This document shows positions 9,014 to 16,982 of a stretch of 64,000 nucleotides of DNA, in pieces. The stretch lies in NCBI GenBank assembly GCA_963736715.1, contig CAVTQA010000041.1, positions 1-64,000 on the forward strand, in the 5' to 3' direction. Source of the stretch: AP-15 sp963736715 (GTDB lineage: Bacteria > Pseudomonadota > Alphaproteobacteria > ATCC43930 > CGMCC-115725). The notes beneath the pieces were generated by a model. The model saw only the letters and a program-made list of their open reading frames with translations, did no database searches and was not told the origin of the DNA. Numbering within the stretch: the first letter of the stretch is position 1; the number at the start of each line of letters is the position of its first letter. The translations under genes were made by a program, and so were the position numbers.

Positions 9014-9769
9014 TCAGCGGAGGGTCCCGAGCAGCTCGTCGAGTGTTCGGCCGAGCCGCTCGAGGTCCGTTTCGCGCGACAGCCGGTGGTCCCCATCTTT
9101 GACCAGGGTGACCACGACGTCGCGGCTTGCGAGGCGCTCGGCGAGCGATAGGCTCGTGTGCCAGGGGACCGAGGCGTCGCTCATGCCGTGCAACAGCCGC
9201 GCCGGGCATTCGAGGGCGATCGCCCGGCGCATCACCAGATGCCGTTTGCCATCCTCGAAGAGGCCCAGCCGATAGGTGTAGCCGGCCGGATCGTATTCGG
9301 AGGGCAACGTCACGGCCCCGTTTTCGCGCAACTGCCGCTGCTGGCCGGGATCGAGGCGCGGCCAGACGAGGTCCTCGCTAAAGTCCGGCGCCGCCGCGAT
9401 GCCGACGAGCGCATGGACCCGGAATGGCCTGGCGAGCGCGGCGAGCAGCATGATCCATCCGCCCATGCTCGACCCCACCAGCACCTGCGGCCCGTCCGTC
9501 AGCGAATCGAGAACCGCGATCGCGTCCTCCGCCCAGCGGCCGATCGTGCCGAGCGCGGCATCGCCGCCCGATGCGCCGTGGCCAAAATAGTCGAACCGCA
9601 GATAGGCGTGCCCGCGGCGGCGGCAGTAATCCTCGAGATAAACGGCCTTGGTGCCGGTCATGTCGGAGCGAAACCCGCCGAGAAATACGACGCCCGGGCT
9701 TGATCCGACGAGCCGGTGGTAAGCGATTGTTGCACCGTCCTGACGTGTTAGTGTGGCGGGAGAAGTCAT
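9014..9769 (-). CDS. Alpha/beta hydrolase (thioesterase/esterase type)
   Basis: A 251-residue single-domain hydrolase. The triad is visible: Ser in VLVGSSMGGW (about 98), Asp in LHGMSDASVPW and His in VKDGDHRLSR. FLGGFRSDM after the first strands fits the oxyanion loop, and RFDYFGHGAS follows strand 4. The architecture resembles ABHD10/YcfP-like esterases and acyl-protein thioesterases; the substrate is unknown. The frame extends upstream to 9979, but only the ATG at 9769 starts folded-looking sequence. It is divergent from the glycosyltransferase, with only 20 nt between the two start codons. Confidence 0.85.
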   Translation of the reverse strand: MTSPATLTRQDGATIAYHRLVGSSPGVVFLGGFRSDMTGTKAVYLEDYCRRRGHAYLRFDYFGHGASGGDAALGTIGRWAEDAIAVLDSLTDGPQVLVGSSMGGWIMLLAALARPFRVHALVGIAAAPDFSEDLVWPRLDPGQQRQLRENGAVTLPSEYDPAGYTYRLGLFEDGKRHLVMRRAIALECPARLLHGMSDASVPWHTSLSLAERLASRDVVVTLVKDGDHRLSRETDLERLGRTLDELLGTLR

Positions 9770-9789
9770 CGGGATACCGGCCGGCCGGA

Positions 9790-10989
9790 ATGAGCATCGA
9801 CGATAGCATTGTGCCCGTCGCCTCGACAGGGCGCCCCCCGGCAGCGCTGCAGGTCCTTCCAAGCCTCGGCTCCGGCGGTGCCGAGCGCGGCACCGTCGAA
9901 CTTGCGGGAGCGCTGGTCGAGGCGGGATGGGCCTCCTATGTCGCCTCCGGAGGAGGCCCCCTGGAACGCGAAATTGCACGGGCAGGTGCGACGCATCTGA
10001 CCCTGCCGCTCGCCTCGAAAAACCCTCTGGTCATGCGGCGCAACACGGTGGAACTGGTTCGCCTGATACGGCAGCTCGGCATCGATATCGTCCATGCCCG
10101 CAGCCGTGCCCCGGCCTGGAGTGCTGGCGCGGCCGCCCATACAACCGGGCGCCGCTTCGTGACGACTTTTCACAATGCCTATGGTGCGCGCACTGCGCTG
10201 AAGCGCCGATACAATTCCGTTATGGCGCGGGGTGACCGGGTGATTGCGATCTCGGATTTCGTCGCCGACCACGCCGCCAGTATCTATGGGGTCGGCCGCG
10301 ACAGGCTTCGAACGATCCCGCGCGGGGTCGACCTCGAAGTCTTCGATCCGACCCGGGTCGGCGCGCCGCGCATCATCAACCTTGCCCGCCAATGGCGCCT
10401 GCCAGACGGCATGCCGGTCGTGATGCTTCCCGGCCGGCTGACGCGATGGAAGGGTGGGCTCGATTTCATAGAAGCGGTCGCGAAGCTCGGCCGGCGCGAT
10501 GTCTGCTGTGTTCTCGCAGGCTCCGAACAGCGCCCCGGGTTTCGCCGCGAACTCGAGGCCGCAATTCGCGAGAATGAACTGGCCGGCGGCTTTCGTATCG
10601 TCGAGGAATGCGGTGATATGCCGGCCGCCTATATGCTGGCCGACGTTGTCGTCTCGGCGTCGAGCGACCCCGAGGGGTTCGGTCGCATTATCGTCGAGGC
10701 GCAGGCGATGGGCCGGCCCGTTATTGCCACCGATCACGGCGGCGCTCGCGAGACGATCGTGCCGGGCCTCACCGGCTGGCTCGTGCCGCCGCGCGACCCC
10801 GCCGCACTGGCGGCGGCAATTGGCGAAGCCCTGTCGCTGAGCACGGACGATCGGCGAAACCTAGCCGACCGCGCAATAGCGCATGTCTCGGCTCGATATA
10901 CCCGCGAGGCGATGTGCGCCCGCACCATCCAAGTGTATGAAGAGCTGCTGTTTCCCCAATTTACCGATCTCGATGTCGCAGCTCAGTGA
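9790..10989 (+). CDS. Glycosyltransferase family 4
   Basis: A 399-residue GT-B fold enzyme. The N-terminal acceptor domain starts with VLPSLGSGGAERGTVELA, typical of lipopolysaccharide/exopolysaccharide GT4 enzymes. The C-terminal nucleotide-sugar domain contains MLPGRLTRWKGGLDFIEAV and the E-x7-E motif in EGFGRIIVEAQAMGRPVIAT. No membrane segment is evident, so it is likely a peripheral inner-membrane enzyme adding a sugar to a lipid-linked or LPS acceptor. The start is the first ATG of the domain-bearing part; the ribosome binding site is weak. It is followed by 164 nt with two short GC hairpins (11022-11037 and 11102-11126) before thrS. Confidence 0.85.
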   Translation: MSIDDSIVPVASTGRPPAALQVLPSLGSGGAERGTVELAGALVEAGWASYVASGGGPLEREIARAGATHLTLPLASKNPLVMRRNTVELVRLIRQLGIDIVHARSRAPAWSAGAAAHTTGRRFVTTFHNAYGARTALKRRYNSVMARGDRVIAISDFVADHAASIYGVGRDRLRTIPRGVDLEVFDPTRVGAPRIINLARQWRLPDGMPVVMLPGRLTRWKGGLDFIEAVAKLGRRDVCCVLAGSEQRPGFRRELEAAIRENELAGGFRIVEECGDMPAAYMLADVVVSASSDPEGFGRIIVEAQAMGRPVIATDHGGARETIVPGLTGWLVPPRDPAALAAAIGEALSLSTDDRRNLADRAIAHVSARYTREAMCARTIQVYEELLFPQFTDLDVAAQ

Positions 10990-11153
10990 GGCCTGCTTCG
11001 ATAAGATCCGCGCGTGCGGAGTGCGGAGGGGTCCGCAATGATTCTCTAAGACGCTCGGGCCGCTTGAAACACGCCGGCTGGCTGGTGACATGATTGTCGG
11101 AGCCCCGGGCTTCGGCTAAACGGGGCGTCTTTGACCTTCGCCAGAGCAGGACG

Positions 11154-13127
11154 ATGCAGCACCAGTCCTCCGCCGCCCAAGTGTCGGAAAATCTAACGGG
11201 TCTGGCGCCGATCGTCGCAACCTTGCCCGATGGCAAACGCCTCGAATTTGCCGGTCCGGTCTCCGGCGTCGAAATCGCCGCCGCGATTGGGCCGGGTCTG
11301 GCGAAGGCGGCGATCGCCGTTCGCATCGATGGTCGGCTACGCGATCTCGCCACCATGGTCGACCATGACGCTCCAGTCGCAGTCATCACTCGGGAGATGC
11401 CGGAAGGGCTCGAGATCTTGCGCCACGATGCGGCCCACGTCATGGCGGAGGCGGTCAAGGAATTGTATCCCGACACCCAGGTCACCTTCGGGCCGGCGAC
11501 CGAAACCGGGTTCTATTACGATTTCGCCCGCGCCCAGCCGTTCACCCCCGAGGATCTCGAGCGGATCGAGACGCGCATGCGGGAGATCGTGCGCCGCGAT
11601 GAGAAGATCACGCGCGAGCTCTGGGACCGCGACGCCGCAATCGCCTTCTTCGACCGCATCGGCGAGGCGTACAAGGCCGAATATATCGGTGAAATCCCGG
11701 AGGGCGAGGAGATCAGCCTCTACCGGCAAGGCGATTTCGTTGATCTCTGCCTCGGCCCACATCTGCCGTCGACCGGTTATCTCGGCCAAGCCTTCAAGCT
11801 GATGAACGTCGCGGGCGCGTATTGGCGCGGCGACCCGAAAAATCCCCAACTGCAGCGCGTCTACGGCACCGCCTTTGCGAGCCAGAAGGAGCTCGATCAA
11901 CACCTCTTTCAGCTCGAGGAGGCAGAGCGCCGCGACCATCGCCGGCTCGGCCGCGAGCTCGATCTCTTCCACATCGGCGAGGAGGCGGTCGGCAGCGTCT
12001 TCTGGCATCCGAAGGGATGGAGGTTGTTTCGCATCATCGAGAATTACCTGCGGATGCGGCTCGACGCCGCCGGGTATCTCGAGGTCAAGGGCCCGCAATT
12101 GCTCGATCGCAGCTTGTGGGAAGCCTCCGGGCATTGGGAGAAATTCCGCGAGAACATGTTCATCGCCGAGAGCCGCGACGACAAGGTGCTGGCTTTGAAG
12201 CCGATGAATTGCCCGGGGCATGTGCTGATCTTCCGAAATCGGCTGCACAGCTACCGCGAACTGCCGCTGCGCCTGGCGGAATTCGGCAGCTGCCACCGCA
12301 ACGAACCGTCCGGCGCTTTGCACGGCATCATGCGGGTGCGCGCCTTCACCCAGGACGACGCGCACATCTTCTGCACCGAGGATCAGGTCACTGCGGAGTC
12401 GATCGCCTTTTGTGATCTGCTGCTCTCGGTCTACCGGGATTTCGGTTTTGACGACGTTGCCATCAAATTCGCCGACCGGCCGCCGGTGCGCGCCGGCTCT
12501 GATGAGGTCTGGGACCGCGCCGAGGCGGCGTTGCGTGACGCCGTGGAAGCCGCCGGTCTCTCCTATACGTTAAACCCGGGTGAAGGGGCTTTTTACGGGC
12601 CCAAGCTCGAATTCGTGCTGAGGGACGCGCTGGGCCGCGATTGGCAATGCGGCACCCTGCAGCTCGATTTTGTTCTGCCCGAGCGCCTCGATGCGAGCTA
12701 TGTCGGCGAAGACGGCGGACGGCATCGTCCGGCGATGCTGCACCGGGCAATTTTCGGCTCCCTCGAACGCTTCATCGGCGTTCTGATCGAGCATTACGCG
12801 GGTCGTTTCCCGCTGTGGCTCGCCCCGGTGCAGATCGTCGTGGCATCGATCACTTCGGAAGCGGCGGACTATGCCGCAGAGGTTTCTCGGGAATGCGCCG
12901 CCGCCGGGCTCAGGGTGGAGCTCGACGCCGGGAACGAGAAGATCACCTACAAGGTTCGCGAGCACAGCCTCGCCAAGGTCCCGATCATGTTGATCGTCGG
13001 CCGGCGCGAGGCGGCTAACCGATCGGTTGCGCTGCGTCGGCTCGGCGGTAAGGAACAGGAAGCCCTTGCGCTCGGCGAAGCCGTTGCTAGATTGAAAGAG
13101 GAAGCGGCGGTGCCGTCATCGCCCTAA
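11154..13127 (+). CDS. thrS: Threonyl-tRNA synthetase
   Basis: Charges tRNA-Thr in the cytoplasm. At 657 residues it has the complete bacterial architecture: TGS domain (about 20-80), the editing domain with HDAAH (91-95) and CLGPH, the class II catalytic core with MNCPGH and HRNEPSGALHG (zinc and ATP ligands), and the anticodon-binding domain at the C-terminus. An in-frame TTG exists at 11094, but ATG 11154 has an AGCAGGA ribosome binding site and begins where family members begin. It heads a thrS-infC-rpmI-rplT run, the usual bacterial arrangement. A GCCCCG/CGGGGC hairpin followed by GTCTTT lies just upstream (11102-11132) and may terminate the glycosyltransferase transcript. Confidence 0.96.
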   Translation: MQHQSSAAQVSENLTGLAPIVATLPDGKRLEFAGPVSGVEIAAAIGPGLAKAAIAVRIDGRLRDLATMVDHDAPVAVITREMPEGLEILRHDAAHVMAEAVKELYPDTQVTFGPATETGFYYDFARAQPFTPEDLERIETRMREIVRRDEKITRELWDRDAAIAFFDRIGEAYKAEYIGEIPEGEEISLYRQGDFVDLCLGPHLPSTGYLGQAFKLMNVAGAYWRGDPKNPQLQRVYGTAFASQKELDQHLFQLEEAERRDHRRLGRELDLFHIGEEAVGSVFWHPKGWRLFRIIENYLRMRLDAAGYLEVKGPQLLDRSLWEASGHWEKFRENMFIAESRDDKVLALKPMNCPGHVLIFRNRLHSYRELPLRLAEFGSCHRNEPSGALHGIMRVRAFTQDDAHIFCTEDQVTAESIAFCDLLLSVYRDFGFDDVAIKFADRPPVRAGSDEVWDRAEAALRDAVEAAGLSYTLNPGEGAFYGPKLEFVLRDALGRDWQCGTLQLDFVLPERLDASYVGEDGGRHRPAMLHRAIFGSLERFIGVLIEHYAGRFPLWLAPVQIVVASITSEAADYAAEVSRECAAAGLRVELDAGNEKITYKVREHSLAKVPIMLIVGRREAANRSVALRRLGGKEQEALALGEAVARLKEEAAVPSSP

Positions 13128-13181
13128 CCGCCGCAGCGTCCTTGCGGACGAACCCCGTCAACCGCCTAGAGGAGATTGTAC

Positions 13182-13718
13182 ATACCCAGACCACCGATGA
13201 ATTTCACTCCCACCCGTGAGGGCCCCCGGATCAACGATGAGATCGGCGTCCCGCGCGTACGCCTCGTCGACGAGAGGGGTCAGATGGTGGGTGTTGTCGG
13301 GCGCAACGAAGCGCTCACCATGGCCGTCCAAGCCGGTCTTGATCTGGTCGAAATCGCGCCGAACGCCGATCCGCCGGTCTGTAAAATCCTCGACTTTGGC
13401 AAGTTTAAATACGAAGAACAAAAGAAAAAGAACGAAGCTCGCAAAAAGCAAAGGATCATCGAGGTCAAGGAAATCAAACTGCGCCCCAGCATCGACGACC
13501 ACGATTACGAGGTCAAGCGGCGCAGCATGACAAAATTCCTCGAAGAAGGCGACAAGGTCAAAGTGACAATGCGGTTCCGCGGGCGCGAGCTGGCGCATCA
13601 GGAATTGGGCATGGACGTCCTGATGCGGGTCAGGGATGATCTCGACGAAATCGCCAAGGTCGAACAGATGCCGCGGATGGAGGGCCGGCAGATGATCATG
13701 GTCATGTCGCCAAAATAA
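13182..13718 (+). CDS. infC: Translation initiation factor IF-3
   Basis: IF-3 binds the 30S subunit and proofreads start-codon selection. The protein is full length (about 178 residues): the N-domain contains RINDEIGVPRVRLVDERG, followed by a Lys-rich linker (EEQKKKNEARKKQRI) and a C-domain with VTMRFRGRELAHQ. The start is unusual. GGAG at 13171-13174 is 7 nt from an in-frame ATA at 13182, 1 nt from a TTG at 13176, and 22 nt from the first ATG at 13197. The spacing favours ATA. Non-canonical infC starts (AUU in E. coli) are the basis of IF-3 autoregulation, so this is biologically sensible. It lies 54 nt downstream of thrS. Confidence 0.93.
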   Translation: MPRPPMNFTPTREGPRINDEIGVPRVRLVDERGQMVGVVGRNEALTMAVQAGLDLVEIAPNADPPVCKILDFGKFKYEEQKKKNEARKKQRIIEVKEIKLRPSIDDHDYEVKRRSMTKFLEEGDKVKVTMRFRGRELAHQELGMDVLMRVRDDLDEIAKVEQMPRMEGRQMIMVMSPK

Positions 13719-13894
13719 TCAGGAGCAGGCCCGGCCAGGGGCAGTGCCAGAGGGACAATACCGAGGGCAGGCCGCGCTCGGCCGCACCAATCTGGTTATC
13801 GCCCTATTTCTCGAGCTCTCGTTTTTGGACGATTGTACTCCGCCGCCCGCTCGCGCGGTCGGCAGTCTATTCCCAGTGCGCCACCTCCAGACGG

Positions 13895-14410
13895 CTATCG
13901 GCGTCCGAACCCGGCAGCATGGGCGAAGCCGTGGCCAAAGCCGTTATGGGCGAAGGCGTGACCAAAGCGAAACGCTCGCCCTCGGCCAATACCATTGGCA
14001 AAGCCATGGCGGAACCCGCGATGCCCGCGGCCGGTGCCGACACCATCGAACCAGGAACCCGGCCAGTACCCGTAATCCGGCCAATATCCGTAGTCGGGGG
14101 CATAGGCATAAGCCGGTGGCAGACAGCCATAGTTCGGATCGTAGTCCATGCCTGAAGTGCAGGCATAAGGTATGGCATGCGGCTGCGCCGCTGATGGCGG
14201 TGAGCCGCGCAGCACTATCGGCGGATCATCGCCGGGAGCCGCGGGGTCTGCCGCAGCGGAAGGGGTGGAACCGCGCAGCACAATCGACGCAGGTATGAGG
14301 TCGGCGGCAGGGGAATGCACAGCCGCTTCGGTAGGGGTCGAGCTTGATAAGCCCAATACCAAATCGCTCGTCAAAAGCGCGGCCTGGACGAACCGTCTCG
14401 CGCGGTGCAC
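13895..14410 (-). CDS. Secreted Gly/His/Tyr-rich protein of unknown function
   Basis: A 171-residue protein encoded antisense in the gap between infC and rpmI. The GTG at 14410 has GGAGGAG 7 nt upstream, a strong start. An Arg-rich N-terminus and a hydrophobic stretch (about 7-24) look like a signal peptide, with possible cleavage near PTEAAV. The middle has two copies of an IVLRGSxPSAA element. The tail is low complexity: PPAYAYAPDYGYWPDYGYW, then a Gly/His/Phe-rich run (GFRHGFANG, FGHAFAHNGFGHGF). Such proteins are common in alphaproteobacterial cell envelopes but have no assigned role. The frame is open to 14647, overlapping rpmI, but the upstream part lacks support. Confidence 0.62.
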   Translation of the reverse strand: MHRARRFVQAALLTSDLVLGLSSSTPTEAAVHSPAADLIPASIVLRGSTPSAAADPAAPGDDPPIVLRGSPPSAAQPHAIPYACTSGMDYDPNYGCLPPAYAYAPDYGYWPDYGYWPGSWFDGVGTGRGHRGFRHGFANGIGRGRAFRFGHAFAHNGFGHGFAHAAGFGRR

Positions 14411-14579
14411 CGCAGTACTCCTCCGCCACTCGCTCCGACTTTCATTTACCCCTTGAGCAACATTTGACAAGAGAGGCGAGGTGCCGCGCTTGCGTTCGTC
14501 GCGCGGCATCGCTATATAGCGCCGCTCGAAAGGGCGCGGGCGGGTGCCTCGGCGCCGCAGGCCTGAGACGGATGTCGAA

Positions 14580-14783
14580 ATGCCCAAGCTCAAGACGAAG
14601 AGCGGCGCAAAGAAGCGCTTCAGCCGCACTGCGACCGGCAAGGTCAAAGTCGCCTATTCCAATAAGCGTCACCGGTTGATCAGCAAGGACAAGCAGGCCA
14701 AGCGGAAGGCGCGCGGCACCAAGGTTCTGGAGAAGGGGGACGCCAACCTCGTCCTGACCTATATGCCTTACATGAGGGGTTGA
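14580..14783 (+). CDS. rpmI: 50S ribosomal protein bL35
   Basis: A 67-residue basic protein with the bL35 hallmarks MPKLKTKSGAKKRF at the N-terminus and RHRLISKDKQAKRKARG in the middle. It is a component of the large ribosomal subunit. The frame extends 12 codons upstream, but ATG 14580 matches the invariant family start. It sits 3 nt before rplT in the same operon. Confidence 0.95.
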   Translation: MPKLKTKSGAKKRFSRTATGKVKVAYSNKRHRLISKDKQAKRKARGTKVLEKGDANLVLTYMPYMRG

Positions 14784-14786
14784 GCC

Positions 14787-15170
14787 TTGGCACGCGTCAA
14801 ACGCGGGGTTACCACCCACGCCCGCCACAAAAAGGTTCTCGAGCTCGCCAAGGGGTATCGGGGGCGCGGCAGCACCGCCTACCGGGTCGCGATCGAGAAG
14901 GTCGAGAAGGCGCTGCGCTATGCCTATCGCGACCGGCGCAACCGCAAGCGCGATTTCCGCGCCTTGTGGATCCAGCGGATCAATGCCGGCGCACGCCAGC
15001 ACGGGCTGACCTACTCGCAGTTCATGCACGGGATCAAGCTGGCCGGGCTCGATCTCGACCGCAAGGTGCTGTCCGACATTGCGATCCGCGAGCCTGAGGC
15101 ATTCCAGGCGATCGCCGCAACCGCACAGGCCGCATTGGAAAAGGCGCCTCAGGCCGCCGCCGCGGCCTGA
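14787..15170 (+). CDS. rplT: 50S ribosomal protein bL20
   Basis: A 127-residue protein with the canonical bL20 opening MARVKRGVTTHARHKKVL and the RDFRALWIQRINAGAR core. It is needed early in 50S assembly. The start is TTG at 14787, with GAGGGG about 9 nt upstream inside the end of rpmI, so the pair is probably translationally coupled. An Ala-rich tail (QAALEKAPQAAAAA) extends past the usual end. pheS and pheT, the common next genes, do not follow; an amidohydrolase does. Confidence 0.95.
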   Translation: MARVKRGVTTHARHKKVLELAKGYRGRGSTAYRVAIEKVEKALRYAYRDRRNRKRDFRALWIQRINAGARQHGLTYSQFMHGIKLAGLDLDRKVLSDIAIREPEAFQAIAATAQAALEKAPQAAAAA

Positions 15171-15227
15171 AACAAGCATTGCCGCCCGGCAAAAGGCGGC
15201 TAGAAGCCGGATCGGAGGAGACAACTC

Positions 15228-16055
15228 ATGCAGATCGTCGATTCCCAAATCCATATCTGGGAAAACGCGCGGATGTCGGCGCAGCACCGGCAGATCCCGA
15301 CCTACTCGATGGACGACGCGCTAAAGGAGATGGCCGAAGCCGGGGTCGATGCGGCGGTCATCCATCCGCCGAGCACGCTCGGCGAGAAGGTCAATGAGCT
15401 CGCGGTCGAAGCGGTTCGCCGGCATCCCGACAAATTCTGCATTCTCGGGCATTTCGACCTGCAAAGCCCGGATCGCGAGAACATCGTCAAAAACTGGCGG
15501 CAGCGCCCCGGCATGCTCGGCTTTCGTTTCACGTTCAACCAGCCGCATCAGCAGAGCTGGTGGAGCGACGGCTCGCTCGATTGGTTCTGGGCGGCCTGCG
15601 AAAGGGAAAAGCTGCCAGTCGGGCTCCTCGCCGGCGGACACATGGCCGCTTTCGCCAAGATCGCCGAGGGCCATCCCGGATTGAAACTGCACATCGACCA
15701 CATGGGCCGCCATGGGGGCGGCGGAGCCCAAAAGGATGACGCGGCCTTTGCCGATTTGGGCGAAATGCTCGCTGTCGCCAAATACCCCAATGTCGCGCTC
15801 AAGCTCTCTGGCGCCCCGAGCTATTCGAGCGAGCCCTACCCCTATCGCAACATCCACAAATACATCCGGCAGATGTTCGACGCATTCGGCCCCGAGCGCT
15901 GCTTTTGGGGTACCGACATCACCCGCATGCCGTGTTCCTACCGGCAATGCGTAACGATGTTCACCGAAGAGCTGCTGTGGCTGCAGGGCCGCGACAAGGA
16001 GCTGGTCATGGGGCAGGCCGTCTGCGACTGGCTCGGCTGGAAGCGGCCCGCCTGA
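15228..16055 (+). CDS. Amidohydrolase family protein (amidohydrolase 2 type)
   Basis: A 275-residue TIM-barrel metal hydrolase of the PF04909 kind. The first metal site is DSQIHIW, with a Trp in place of the second His of the classical HxH, as in many family members. Further conserved polar points are LHIDHMGRHG (about 147-156), ALKLSGAPSY and FWGTDITRMPC, where the Asp is the usual catalytic residue. Relatives hydrolyse lactones or decarboxylate aromatic acids; the substrate is not evident. The start is decisive: GGAGGAG 7 nt before ATG 15228. The stop abuts the stop of the convergent ppgK with no bases between. Confidence 0.82.
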   Translation: MQIVDSQIHIWENARMSAQHRQIPTYSMDDALKEMAEAGVDAAVIHPPSTLGEKVNELAVEAVRRHPDKFCILGHFDLQSPDRENIVKNWRQRPGMLGFRFTFNQPHQQSWWSDGSLDWFWAACEREKLPVGLLAGGHMAAFAKIAEGHPGLKLHIDHMGRHGGGGAQKDDAAFADLGEMLAVAKYPNVALKLSGAPSYSSEPYPYRNIHKYIRQMFDAFGPERCFWGTDITRMPCSYRQCVTMFTEELLWLQGRDKELVMGQAVCDWLGWKRPA

Positions 16056-16838
16056 TCAGGCCGGAAGCGAACCAGCTTCCGGCACACTGCTCATAGCATC
16101 GCTGCTGGGGACATCCGCGGCAGCGTAAGCGGTCGGGTCCTTTCGCCACAGCCCGATGCCGCCGGTCAGACCGTCGGTATTTGGCACGATCGTGACGTCG
16201 GGCGCCAGCGGGAAGGTGATGTCCTTGGCGTTGCCGCCACCAACGTAAAGGTGGTCGAAGCGCACGACTTCGCGCAGGATGTCGATCACTTTGGCCACGC
16301 GCTTGTTCCAGGTCTTCTTGCCCTTCTTCTTGCGGGCCGCATTGCCGATGTATTCGTCGTAGGTCTTGTTGCCGCTCACCGGGTGATGCGCGAGTTCGAG
16401 GTGCGGCATGATCTCGCCGTCGCGAAACAGCGCCGTCCCAGCGCCTGTCCCCAAGGTCAGCACCATCTCGACGCCTTGGCCCCTGATGGCCCCGAAACCC
16501 TGGACATCGGCATCATTGAGAACGCGAACCGGCTTGCCCAGATGCTCGGCGAGCACAGATTGCAGGTCGAAGCCGGCCAACGCTTCGGTGCCGAGATTGG
16601 GCGCGGTAATAACCCGGCCGTCGCGGACATACCCGGGAAAGCCAACCGACACGCGCTCATAGGTGCCGAGCGGCGCCGCCGCCTGGTCGATGGCGCGGAC
16701 GAGATCCTCGGGAGTAACCGGCTTGGGCGGCGTCGGCACCCGCTGCCGTTCGCCGATCAAACTGCCGGCATCGTCCAGCAACGCGGCCTTGATCCCGGTC
16801 CCACCGATATCGATAGCGAGTGTGCGGGGTTCGTCCAT
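16056..16838 (-). CDS. ppgK: Polyphosphate glucokinase (ROK family)
   Basis: A 260-residue ROK sugar kinase. The phosphate-1 motif LAIDIGGTGIKAALL is at the N-terminus, the catalytic-site segment VLNDADVQGFGA is at about 105-117, and LTLGTGAGTALF is the phosphate-2 motif. The features separating polyphosphate glucokinases from ATP glucokinases are present: ELAHHPVSGNKTYDEYIG and a Lys-rich ARKKKGKKTWNKR. It should phosphorylate glucose with polyphosphate, possibly also ATP. PpgK is better known from actinobacteria and cyanobacteria, so it is uncommon here. AGGAG lies very close to ATG 16838. A 9-bp perfect hairpin (16060-16068 / 16075-16083) lies at its 3' end where it meets the convergent amidohydrolase. 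Confidence 0.82.
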   Translation of the reverse strand: MDEPRTLAIDIGGTGIKAALLDDAGSLIGERQRVPTPPKPVTPEDLVRAIDQAAAPLGTYERVSVGFPGYVRDGRVITAPNLGTEALAGFDLQSVLAEHLGKPVRVLNDADVQGFGAIRGQGVEMVLTLGTGAGTALFRDGEIMPHLELAHHPVSGNKTYDEYIGNAARKKKGKKTWNKRVAKVIDILREVVRFDHLYVGGGNAKDITFPLAPDVTIVPNTDGLTGGIGLWRKDPTAYAAADVPSSDAMSSVPEAGSLPA

Positions 16839-16982
16839 CTCTCCTCATTCCTTGCGCGCTCGGCGGGCCCTGTCCACTTCCGATCGAGGCCCCTCGATTT
16901 CCAAGTGCGGCTGGACGCGCATTCGGGTCAAGCCCATTTCTGCGCTATATTCAGGCGGCGCAGCGGATCGAGGCGGAGCGGA

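Noticed and set aside
13175..13177. ATT as an E. coli-like start codon for infC
   Set aside because: It directly follows GGAG but is out of frame with the IF-3 coding sequence.
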